Of a stretch of 6,751 nucleotides of DNA, positions 1 to 4,789 are shown one piece after another. The notes beneath the pieces were generated by a model, which had not been told where the DNA came from, searched no databases, and was given only the letters and a program-made list of their open reading frames with translations. Position 1 is the stretch's first letter. Each line of letters starts with the position of its first letter. Source of the DNA: Chloroflexota bacterium. Lineage in GTDB: Bacteria > Chloroflexota > Dehalococcoidia > GIF9 > UBA5629. Both the position numbers and the translations under genes were made by a program. Location of the stretch: contig VGOF01000080.1 in assembly GCA_016875975.1 (NCBI GenBank), forward strand, positions 1 through 6,751. The letters run 5' to 3'.

Positions 1-1
1 C

Positions 2-544
2 CACTCCTACAGAGGTGATTAAGCCACGGTTTCGTAATCGCCTTATTTCCTTATCAACCGCTAGGTCTAATATCTCGCGCATCTCTGTTTGGCTTCTCAC
101 CTGTATAGTTTCATGTTTAACCCTGCTCCGCGTAAAAATGGCACCTCTAAGAAGATTTTCCAAGCCATCATTCCTACAAATTATAGGCAATTGGCCGAAT
201 TCACTAACCTGTATAACAACAAACTGTTTATTGTCCCTGTCGACTGTTCTCACAGTCAGTTCAACGTATGGGTCAGCATATTTCTGGTTGATATACTCCA
301 TAACATCATCCTGCCTAAATGAGCTGACGTGATCTTGTTCCATGCCCCTTGGATTATAGGTCTCTCCCTCCTTCACAACGCCAATCACAATTGCACCGCC
401 ATCAGGGATATTGGCCATGGCCATCACAGATTTGGCAATCTTGGCCTTTGTACTTGTCGCTTGCCAGCTCATTGAGCTTTTGTATTCAAGGTTTCGCTCT
501 TCGCGGCCATGATAGACTAGCTCCAGTAGTGCTTCATCAGACAT
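2..544 (-). CDS. AlbA_2 (Schlafen-type) domain protein, partial at its C-terminus
   Basis: The reading frame is open from the ATG at 544-542 to the left window edge (181 codons, no stop seen). Residues 15-22 read EERNLEYK and residues 43-56 read MANIPDGGAIVIGV. These are the two hallmark blocks of the AlbA_2 (divergent AAA-4/Schlafen core) domain. A further family-like segment is GAIFTRSR at 134-141, followed by a helical stretch rich in R, E and K to residue 180. In the family this domain binds nucleic acid or nucleotides and occurs in transcription regulators and in defence-linked proteins. The rest of the protein, which would tell these apart, is outside the window. The start is well fixed: the frame has a TAG at 580-578 and no ATG, GTG or TTG between it and 544. 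The Shine-Dalgarno signal is poor. The gene lies 221 bp downstream of the Nmad3-like gene on the same strand. The domain call is firm and the function is not. Confidence 0.8.
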   Translation of the reverse strand, partial: MSDEALLELVYHGREERNLEYKSSMSWQATSTKAKIAKSVMAMANIPDGGAIVIGVVKEGETYNPRGMEQDHVSSFRQDDVMEYINQKYADPYVELTVRTVDRDNKQFVVIQVSEFGQLPIICRNDGLENLLRGAIFTRSRVKHETIQVRSQTEMREILDLAVDKEIRRLRNRGLITSVGV

Positions 545-584
545 TGCAATTTGCCCAGGTAGTCTTCCGTACCAACTCTATTTT

Positions 585-613
585 AGCATACACACTGGTC
601 GCCAAGTGGGCAA
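585..613 (-). promoter_or_regulatory. Possible promoter of the AlbA_2-domain gene
   Basis: On the minus strand TTGCCC (613-608) is followed after 17 bp by TATGCT (590-585). Each hexamer matches four of six positions of the sigma-70 consensus. The predicted transcript would begin about 34 nt before the ATG at 544. The fit is modest and this is the only reasonable candidate I see in the gap. Confidence 0.3.
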
Positions 614-653
614 TACTAAACATAACAATTTGAGTTTAAGTGTAACAAAACCG

Positions 654-670
654 GGACATGTTCCATGTCC
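654..670 (-). terminator. Palindrome with trailing T-rich tract: weak terminator or operator
   Basis: The two 7-bp arms GGACATG (654-660) and CATGTCC (664-670) are perfect inverted repeats around a 3-nt centre. Read on the minus strand the hairpin is followed after about three bases by TTTTGTT, the order expected of an intrinsic terminator for the Nmad3-like gene, which ends about 96 bp upstream. The gap between stem and T-run and the long distance to the stop codon weaken the call. The same palindrome lies 40 bp above the candidate promoter of the AlbA_2 gene, so it could instead be a regulator's binding site. Confidence 0.35.
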
Positions 671-765
671 GCGAATAGGTTTCACTCGGGTGGCATAACT
701 TGTCCAGAGATAACAAACCAATAAGGATGAGAAAACAAGTGAAATTTGAGGAAATTCGTATTTAG

Positions 766-1485
766 TCAATTATTCTTAGACACCAGCGCAATTTTCTTTT
801 TCTTGAACCAATCATAGAACTTCTGTGGGTCACAAAACCAGGGTAATACCGCACTACGTTGTATCCAGCCATCGCTCACTTTTAATCCGCCCCAGTCGTG
901 TAATAACTCCTCCGTGACCCTGTAAGCTCCATACCGCCACCCACCAATAGGAATACACCGTTCCAGTCTGCCTGACAGCCCCTCCTTGCCAAACACTACT
1001 ATGTCTGTATCGTCAGGTTTTCTCCTGGTGTGTGCATTCTTATGCCAGTCTTTTTCTGGGACCGCCTTAGCGGACATCACTCTATCCACAACGTATAGAC
1101 CGATCAAAGCATAAATCAACTTAACAATGCAGGGTTTGACAGGGCGGAGTGCTGCATAGAACGCGAGAACATCACCGCTTACCAGGCCTTGTAGTGGTCT
1201 ACCCCTGAAGTCCTCATCCCCATAAGTCAAGTATTTGAAATCCGGGTCGAGATGCGATTTTTGTCCTACAAGTTTCTGCGGGAGTTCTACGCCTAAGGAG
1301 TCGCACACTTGCTTAAACTCGTCGTAAGTTGTGCCATATTTGGTGCGAATTGGCTTCTTTCCCTTCGCCTCTTTCTCCACGATTGGGACGTACGCAAAAC
1401 TGTGTGTTTCCGGGTCAACAGGCGCAACCCAGCCTCCTGACTCTGGGGTTATATCTATCCCTACTCTTACTAGATATGCATTCAT
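766..1485 (-). CDS. Nmad3-like protein (putative nucleotide-modification associated domain)
   Basis: This 239-residue protein resembles the Nmad3 family, predicted by comparative genomics to accompany DNA base-modification systems of phages and mobile elements; the biochemistry is not established. Family-like features are an N-terminal R7-x-G9-x-D11 block followed by GG (17-18) and P22, the HLDPD box at 78-82, and GDVLAFYAALRP at 104-115 (family: GD-hydrophobic-F). After these come a strand-like LIYALIGLYVV (123-133) and a basic/His stretch WHKNAHTRR (147-155). The C-terminal third carries SGRLERCIPIG (171-181) and the paired WGGL and DGW segments. There is no signal peptide or membrane helix. 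I chose the ATG at 1485. The longer frame begins with a TTG at 1506, at or upstream of the transcription start implied by the TATAAT box. The stop is TGA at 768-766. The gene stands alone between a gene-poor stretch and the AlbA_2 gene. Recognition rests on remembered motifs, so the family is likely and the role inferred. Confidence 0.72.
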   Translation of the reverse strand: MNAYLVRVGIDITPESGGWVAPVDPETHSFAYVPIVEKEAKGKKPIRTKYGTTYDEFKQVCDSLGVELPQKLVGQKSHLDPDFKYLTYGDEDFRGRPLQGLVSGDVLAFYAALRPVKPCIVKLIYALIGLYVVDRVMSAKAVPEKDWHKNAHTRRKPDDTDIVVFGKEGLSGRLERCIPIGGWRYGAYRVTEELLHDWGGLKVSDGWIQRSAVLPWFCDPQKFYDWFKKKKIALVSKNN

Positions 1486-1507
1486 GGCGGAGTCCGTAGC
1501 CTGCAAT

Positions 1508-1536
1508 ATTATACGTTATAGATTAGGAGAGATGAA
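1508..1536 (-). promoter_or_regulatory. Promoter of the Nmad3-like gene
   Basis: A perfect TATAAT (1513-1508, minus strand) lies 17 bp from TTCATC (1536-1531), which matches three of six -35 positions. Transcription would start near 1501, leaving a leader of about 15 nt before the ATG at 1485. This placement rules against the upstream TTG as the start codon. Confidence 0.5.
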
Positions 1537-1815
1537 GCTAACAAATATCGGCTATCTTTCAAACTGGCGAGATTGCACAAAAGTCAGGAAAGTGCAGCGA
1601 TTACTCAGCATATCATGCAAGGTGTATTTTGGTGACAAGATTTCGCTTAGGATTCGGTGATTTAATATTAATGAGATAGGAACACATAAAACTGATTATA
1701 AGAGAGCTTGATTGACACTGGGGAACCAATGGCCACCCAAGATTCGAACCGAATTTAGCTATGTTTTCGTAATTAAATCATGGGGCGTGGAACAAATGTG
1801 AACGTAGAAATGGAG
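1514..1815. other. Gene-poor stretch between the Nmad3-like gene and tRNA-Gln
   Basis: I see no credible coding region here on either strand; the one sizeable frame on the plus strand is mostly antisense to the Nmad3-like gene. Apart from the upstream half of the Nmad3 promoter at its left end, the stretch is AT-rich and holds a tRNA T-arm-like repeat at 1737-1750. It would suit the end of an integrated element or a decayed region. Confidence 0.5.
1737..1750 (-). repeat. Degenerate copy of the tRNA T-arm (att-like repeat)
   Basis: The 14 bases here match 1827-1840, within the T-arm of the adjacent tRNA-Gln gene, at 13 positions. Over a 20-base alignment (1731-1750 against 1821-1840) 16 positions agree. 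The copy cannot fold into a tRNA: the T-stem pairs poorly and no acceptor or anticodon arm flanks it. It is either a tRNA fragment, as left by site-specific integration at a tRNA 3' end, or a chance match to a strongly conserved T-loop. Within it and just after it, ATTCG-aac-CGAAT (1742-1754) forms a small palindrome. Confidence 0.4.
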
Positions 1816-1889
1816 TGGCTGGGGATCCAGGATTCGAACCTGGCCTTACGGATCCAGAGTCCGCTGTCCTACCGCTAGACGAATCCCCA
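1816..1889 (-). tRNA. trnQ: tRNA-Gln (anticodon CUG)
   Basis: The 74-nt gene folds cleanly. The acceptor pair is TGGGGAT/ATCCCCA, the D-stem GTCT/GGAC, the anticodon stem GCGGA/TCCGT with loop CTCTGGA, the variable loop AAGG, and the T-stem CCAGG/CCTGG around TTCGAAT. The discriminator is G and CCA is encoded. Loop position 33 is T and the anticodon is CTG, reading CAG glutamine codons. The U1-A72 first pair is typical of bacterial glutamine tRNAs. The 3' end faces the accessory-looking genes to the left, the usual orientation when a mobile element has integrated at a tRNA. Confidence 0.96.
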
Positions 1890-1900
1890 AACTGGCTAGG

Positions 1901-1929
1901 ATTATATCATGCGAGTGTATCACCAGCAA
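1901..1929 (-). promoter_or_regulatory. Promoter of tRNA-Gln
   Basis: On the minus strand TTGCTG (1929-1924) and a perfect TATAAT (1906-1901) are separated by 17 bp. The -10 box ends 11 bp before the mature tRNA 5' end at 1889, so the transcript has only a very short 5' leader. Confidence 0.65.
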
Positions 1930-1944
1930 ACAGCCCATCTGATG

Positions 1945-1950
1945 TATAAT
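1945..1950 (+). promoter_or_regulatory. Possible -10 box for the membrane-protein gene
   Basis: A perfect TATAAT on the plus strand lies 38 bp before the ATG at 1989. No good -35 hexamer is found 16-18 bp upstream, where the sequence overlaps the -35 of the divergent tRNA promoter. The two promoters would be back to back and share that DNA. Confidence 0.4.
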
Positions 1951-1988
1951 CAAAGCAACTGAACAATGGCGCTCGCCAGAGGAGACAT

Positions 1989-2324
1989 ATGGACATCAAG
2001 TGGCTAATACTATATTTTTTCCTGGGTGGAACAATTGTTACGCTGGTAACCTATTTCGGAGGCCAGGGGAAGGGACTGCTGGCTGCCTTCGTGGCTTTTT
2101 TCCCCAGCATTACAGTCCTCTCTATGTTCACCATATACTTCACCGGCGGCTTGAATGCCACTACTTCCTACTTCAAGAGCATGCTGCTGTTACTGCCCGC
2201 CTGGCTTTTATATGTCATCCCCGTGATGTTTTTACTGCCCAAGCTGGGACCCGTACCCTCTGTACTCATTGGCATTTCCGCATATGTCGGTGCCGCCTTT
2301 CTGACCATAAAGCTAGTAGGTTAG
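1989..2324 (+). CDS. Small four-helix membrane protein, DUF3147/GlpM-like
   Basis: The 111-residue protein is almost entirely hydrophobic, with four likely membrane segments at about residues 5-24, 29-51, 63-84 and 89-110. There is no cleavable signal peptide; the first helix follows a short MDIK start. Its length, the helix-breaking pattern LGG...TYFG, the FFP motif in helix 2 and the PAW...LLPKLG loop before helix 4 resemble the DUF3147/GlpM group of inner-membrane proteins, whose function is unknown. A strong Shine-Dalgarno (AGAGGAG, 1978-1984) sits just before the ATG. The 49-residue Cys/Trp protein follows 54 bp downstream on the same strand and may be co-transcribed. Membrane location is near certain, family likely, function unknown. 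Confidence 0.85.
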   Translation: MDIKWLILYFFLGGTIVTLVTYFGGQGKGLLAAFVAFFPSITVLSMFTIYFTGGLNATTSYFKSMLLLLPAWLLYVIPVMFLLPKLGPVPSVLIGISAYVGAAFLTIKLVG

Positions 2325-2378
2325 CCCCAGCCACTTACTAATAACGACAAAACGACTCAGCCGAAAGGAGAATGAGAA

Positions 2379-2528
2379 ATGAAATCAAATTGCGAAGACT
2401 GCGGACTAAGAAAACGAGCAGAGAGAAATCCAGATTCACTAATGGCTAGAATCTGGCGGTGGCACACCAAATGGTGCCCAGGCTGGAAAGCTTACCAGGA
2501 GCAACTGGCCAAGGGCTCAAGAGCTTGA
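2379..2528 (+). CDS. Small Cys/Trp-rich protein of 49 residues, possibly metal-binding
   Basis: The frame runs from ATG at 2379 to TGA at 2528. A consensus Shine-Dalgarno AAAGGAG (2364-2370) is placed 8 nt before the start, which makes translation likely despite the small size. The product begins MKSNCEDCGL, giving a CxxC pair (C5, C8), and a third cysteine (C33) lies in WHTKWCPGWKAY. It has four tryptophans (W26, W28, W32, W36), two histidine/cysteine-type ligands near C33 (H29, C33), many Arg/Lys residues and no membrane helix. The C5-C8-H29-C33 set could hold one zinc ion; that is inference. I do not recognise a named family. It follows the DUF3147-like gene by 54 bp and its stop lies 38 bp from the stop of the convergent nitroreductase gene. 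An overlapping ATG at 2372 opens only a 25-codon frame and is placed too close to the ribosome site. Confidence 0.75.
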   Translation: MKSNCEDCGLRKRAERNPDSLMARIWRWHTKWCPGWKAYQEQLAKGSRA

Positions 2529-2546
2529 GACGAAGTCCAACACAAA

Positions 2547-2560
2547 CTGCTTCTCAGCAG
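2547..2560 (-). terminator. Weak intrinsic terminator after the nitroreductase gene
   Basis: On the minus strand CTGCT-GAGA-AGCAG (2560-2547) makes a 5-bp stem with a GNRA-type tetraloop and is followed directly by TTTGTGTT. It starts 7 bp after the nitroreductase stop codon. The short stem and interrupted T-run make this a modest call. Confidence 0.4.
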
Positions 2561-2566
2561 CCACAG

Positions 2567-3247
2567 CTAAAACCCATACCATCTGGCTACTTCATCCAGT
2601 GACGCACGCTCGGTATGCAACTGGTTTATGGGTTCATCCCAATCAGGATAGCCAATAGCTATCCCTAACACTATTATCTTTGAATCAGGTATCTCCAGCA
2701 CCTTTCTCAGCACATCAGGATACATCACGGCCGCAATCTGGGCAATAGTTCCCAAACCATGCTTGGTAGCCAACAACATGATATTCTCAGCCACGCAGCC
2801 ACAGTCGAAGATCGGCCAAACATTTACAGAACCAGCCTGCAAATAGAAGGAGCGGCTAGTAAGAACATAGATGGCATTAGGCGCTTCAAAAAGCCGTAGT
2901 CCAGCCAATGTCCACGCCACCCTCTTTTCTTTATCCTCTCTGCCGATGCCCTTAATCTCAAAGACGCTAGCGCCGACGGCCCGACGACGCGTGTTAAAAG
3001 GCTCAGGGAATTCCTTAGGTATCGGCACATCAGGATTGGGAATATCCGATGACCTGGCCATGAAACCCTCCCTGACCTCCTCCAACTTCTTGCCACCTAC
3101 AATAGCAAATTCCCACGGCTGCGTGTTTGCCCAAGACGGAGCACGCAACGCTAACTCCACTATCTCCTTCAACACCTTTTGAGGAACAGGGTTAGGCTTG
3201 AAAGCCCTGATTGACCTCCGCTGGCTTATGACTTCAACAATATCCAT
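2567..3247 (-). CDS. Nitroreductase-family FMN-dependent oxidoreductase
   Basis: This 226-residue cytoplasmic protein reduces nitro, quinone or similar acceptors with NAD(P)H through bound FMN in the usual family chemistry; the real substrate cannot be read from sequence. The N-terminus has the FMN-phosphate signature RRSIRAF (10-16) and the pocket motif APSWANTQPWEF (36-47). Residues 148-167 form the core dimer helix ending GLGT (164-167). GIAIGYPD lies at 195-202, and R214 precedes a C-terminal WYGF. The length is normal and no key block is missing. The segment between about 65 and 110 is charged and proline-containing, like the variable lid of the fold. The ATG at 3247 has a consensus AAAGGAG site 7 nt upstream. 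The gene appears to be monocistronic: it is divergent from rnc and convergent with the small Cys/Trp gene. Confidence 0.92.
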   Translation of the reverse strand: MDIVEVISQRRSIRAFKPNPVPQKVLKEIVELALRAPSWANTQPWEFAIVGGKKLEEVREGFMARSSDIPNPDVPIPKEFPEPFNTRRRAVGASVFEIKGIGREDKEKRVAWTLAGLRLFEAPNAIYVLTSRSFYLQAGSVNVWPIFDCGCVAENIMLLATKHGLGTIAQIAAVMYPDVLRKVLEIPDSKIIVLGIAIGYPDWDEPINQLHTERASLDEVARWYGF

Positions 3248-3287
3248 ATGTTAATCTCCTTTCTGTGACATCATCTGCAAATCTCAT

Positions 3288-3314
3288 GTTATACGCCAGC
3301 AGCAAACCTGTCAA
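3288..3314 (-). promoter_or_regulatory. Promoter of the nitroreductase gene
   Basis: A perfect TTGACA (3314-3309, minus strand) is followed by TATAAC (3293-3288) after 15 bp, or by TAACAT (3291-3286) after 17 bp. Either gives a leader of about 30-35 nt before the ATG at 3247. Confidence 0.55.
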
Positions 3315-3373
3315 TTCAATGTTCACCAAACAACAGATAGTATGAGCCTTCCTGAACCTACAAACTAGCCAGC

Positions 3374-3402
3374 TTGCCAAGCTATGACTCGGTTGCTATA
3401 CT
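3374..3402 (+). promoter_or_regulatory. Promoter of rnc
   Basis: TTGCCA (3374-3379) and TATACT (3397-3402) each match five of six consensus positions and are spaced exactly 17 bp apart. Transcription would begin near 3409, about 13 nt before the ATG at 3422. The TTG of the -35 box is the same triplet that would otherwise be read as a longer start for rnc. Confidence 0.65.
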
Positions 3403-3421
3403 CCAATTCGGGAATGAACAC

Positions 3422-4114
3422 ATGCAGGATTGGCAGGCCTTACAAGAATCCATAGAAATCAGCTTCCAAAACCTGGAACTGCTTCAGGAAGCTTTTGTTC
3501 ATTCGTCTTATGTCAACGAAAATGCTGTCTCTGCCATAACAGACAACGAACGCCTGGAGTTCCTGGGCGACGCCTTACTGGGCTTCACCGTTGCCGAAAA
3601 GCTATACAAGGAATTCCCCCAACTTACCGAGGGCGAGCTGACCGAGATGCGCATTTCGTTAGTGCGCCAGGAGACCCTGGCACAAATAGCCGCAGAACTG
3701 AGGCTTGGAGATTACCTGCAACTGGGCAAAGGCGAAGAATCCAGCGGCGGACGGAAGAGACAGACCAACCTGGCCGATGCTTTCGAAGCCCTGGTAGGAG
3801 CCATCTATCTTGACCAAGGCCTGGATGCAGCACAGAGCTTCGTGCTGGACAAGCTTGATGTACAGGTAGCCACGCTCAAAAACGAAGGGATAGGTCGCAA
3901 CTACAAGGCCCTACTACAGGAATTCACCCAGGCCAAATACAGGCAGCTCCCAACCTACCGCACCATCGAAGCTTCGGGGCCTGCCCACAATAAATACTTT
4001 GTTATCGAGGTCGCCCTGGGCGACAAACTACTAGGGACAGGGGCAGGGAAAACCAAGAAGGCAGCCGAGATGGAAGCTGCCCAAACAGCCTGGGAAAAAC
4101 TGACTCCCAAATGA
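3422..4114 (+). CDS. rnc: Ribonuclease III
   Basis: RNase III cuts double-stranded RNA with two-base 3' overhangs and processes rRNA precursors and structured mRNAs in the cytoplasm. From the ATG at 3422 the protein has 230 residues, the usual length. The RNase III domain opens with the FxxxxLLQEAFVHSSY block. The signature NERLEFLGD is at residues 42-50, giving metal ligands E43, E46 and D50; D119 and E122 in LADAFEALVGAIY complete the catalytic set. A double-stranded-RNA-binding domain follows from about 155 to 228, starting NYKALLQEF and ending with KTKKAAEMEAA. The frame stays open upstream to a TTG at 3374, but that triplet belongs to a near-perfect -35 box, so the added 16 residues are probably never transcribed. 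The gene is divergent from the nitroreductase and convergent with the MBL hydrolase, 17 bp away, so it is likely transcribed alone. Confidence 0.95.
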   Translation: MQDWQALQESIEISFQNLELLQEAFVHSSYVNENAVSAITDNERLEFLGDALLGFTVAEKLYKEFPQLTEGELTEMRISLVRQETLAQIAAELRLGDYLQLGKGEESSGGRKRQTNLADAFEALVGAIYLDQGLDAAQSFVLDKLDVQVATLKNEGIGRNYKALLQEFTQAKYRQLPTYRTIEASGPAHNKYFVIEVALGDKLLGTGAGKTKKAAEMEAAQTAWEKLTPK

Positions 4115-4131
4115 CCCAAGCTAAGCAGTGC

Positions 4132-4779
4132 TTACATCGCATGTTTCAAGACTATTATCTCTGCAACACCAGGTAACTGCCCTGCTTTCAAATCGACCTC
4201 GCTGGAATCGATCTCCTTCACATTCTGCTTCCCCTTGAGAAAATCCTCAACCCCAGCTATAGGATATTCCAACTTGGATGTCTTGTAATGCATAGGAACA
4301 ATCACCTTGGGTTTCAAGTCGTCGCAGACCTGGCTAGCAACGGCAGCATCAACGGTGAAGAACCCCCCCACTGGGACAAGCAACACATCTACCGCTCCGA
4401 TGTCGGCAACCTGCTGCGAGCTAAGTCTATGCCCCAGGTCACCTAGATGACAGACCTTCACTCCATCCACAGATAAGCAGAAAACAACGTTGTCACCCCG
4501 AGCCTTGCCAGCAGACTCATCATGATGGGTATCCACCCCCTTAATCTTGATGCCCTTGACTTCCCTAACCCCTGCACCTGTGACCACCTCGGGACTACCA
4601 CCTACCGCCTCAACATTGTTGTGGTCAGCATGGCCATGGCTAGCGGTGACGATATCGGCGCTTTCCTTTACAGGCGAGTAACCCACACCACCTCCCACAG
4701 TATACGGGTCAGTGATTATCCTTAATCCGCTATCAGAGGTAATAAGAAAACAAGCATGCCCTAACCATTTTAGCTTCAT
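4132..4779 (-). CDS. MBL-fold metal-dependent hydrolase (UPF0173/UlaG-like)
   Basis: The 215-residue protein has the layout of short cytoplasmic metallo-beta-lactamase-fold hydrolases of the UPF0173/UlaG-like group. It begins MKLKWLGHACFLI with the family's conserved G7-H8, then TDPY at 23-26. The metal motif SHGHADH (47-53) gives ligands H48, H50, D52 and H53. Further ligands are likely H85 or H86 in DTHHD, D114 in HLGDLGH (111-117), and H164 in VPMHY (161-165). All metal ligands expected for a binuclear site seem present. The substrate is unknown; relatives act on lactones or are uncharacterised. The Shine-Dalgarno AGGGGG lies a few bases before the ATG, and only 10 bp separate this gene from the pepA stop. 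The two are almost surely one transcription unit. Confidence 0.92.
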   Translation of the reverse strand: MKLKWLGHACFLITSDSGLRIITDPYTVGGGVGYSPVKESADIVTASHGHADHNNVEAVGGSPEVVTGAGVREVKGIKIKGVDTHHDESAGKARGDNVVFCLSVDGVKVCHLGDLGHRLSSQQVADIGAVDVLLVPVGGFFTVDAAVASQVCDDLKPKVIVPMHYKTSKLEYPIAGVEDFLKGKQNVKEIDSSEVDLKAGQLPGVAEIIVLKHAM

Positions 4780-4789
4780 AGCACACCCC

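Noticed and set aside
15..332. Plus-strand 105-codon frame at the left edge
   Set aside because: It is antisense to the AlbA_2 gene, whose protein carries clear family motifs.
578..769. 63-codon minus-strand frame starting with TTG right at the end of the Nmad3-like gene
   Set aside because: It has no ribosome site, the translation looks like random composition, and it contains the palindrome and the candidate promoter of the next gene.
1486..1506. TTG at 1506 as the start of the Nmad3-like protein
   Set aside because: It lies at or before the transcription start implied by TATAAT at 1513-1508; the ATG at 1485 fits the family's N-terminus better.
1331..1660. Plus-strand 109-codon frame
   Set aside because: It is mostly antisense to the Nmad3-like gene and has no ribosome site or recognisable domain.
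1728..1790. A second complete tRNA gene left of tRNA-Gln
   Set aside because: Only the T-arm segment resembles a tRNA; the T-stem pairs badly and no acceptor, D or anticodon arm can be built.
4122..4134. Palindrome TAAGCA-G-TGCTTA in the gap between rnc and the MBL gene, as a bidirectional terminator
   Set aside because: The stem is at most 5 bp with a 3-nt loop and there is no T-run on either strand; it also includes the MBL stop codon.
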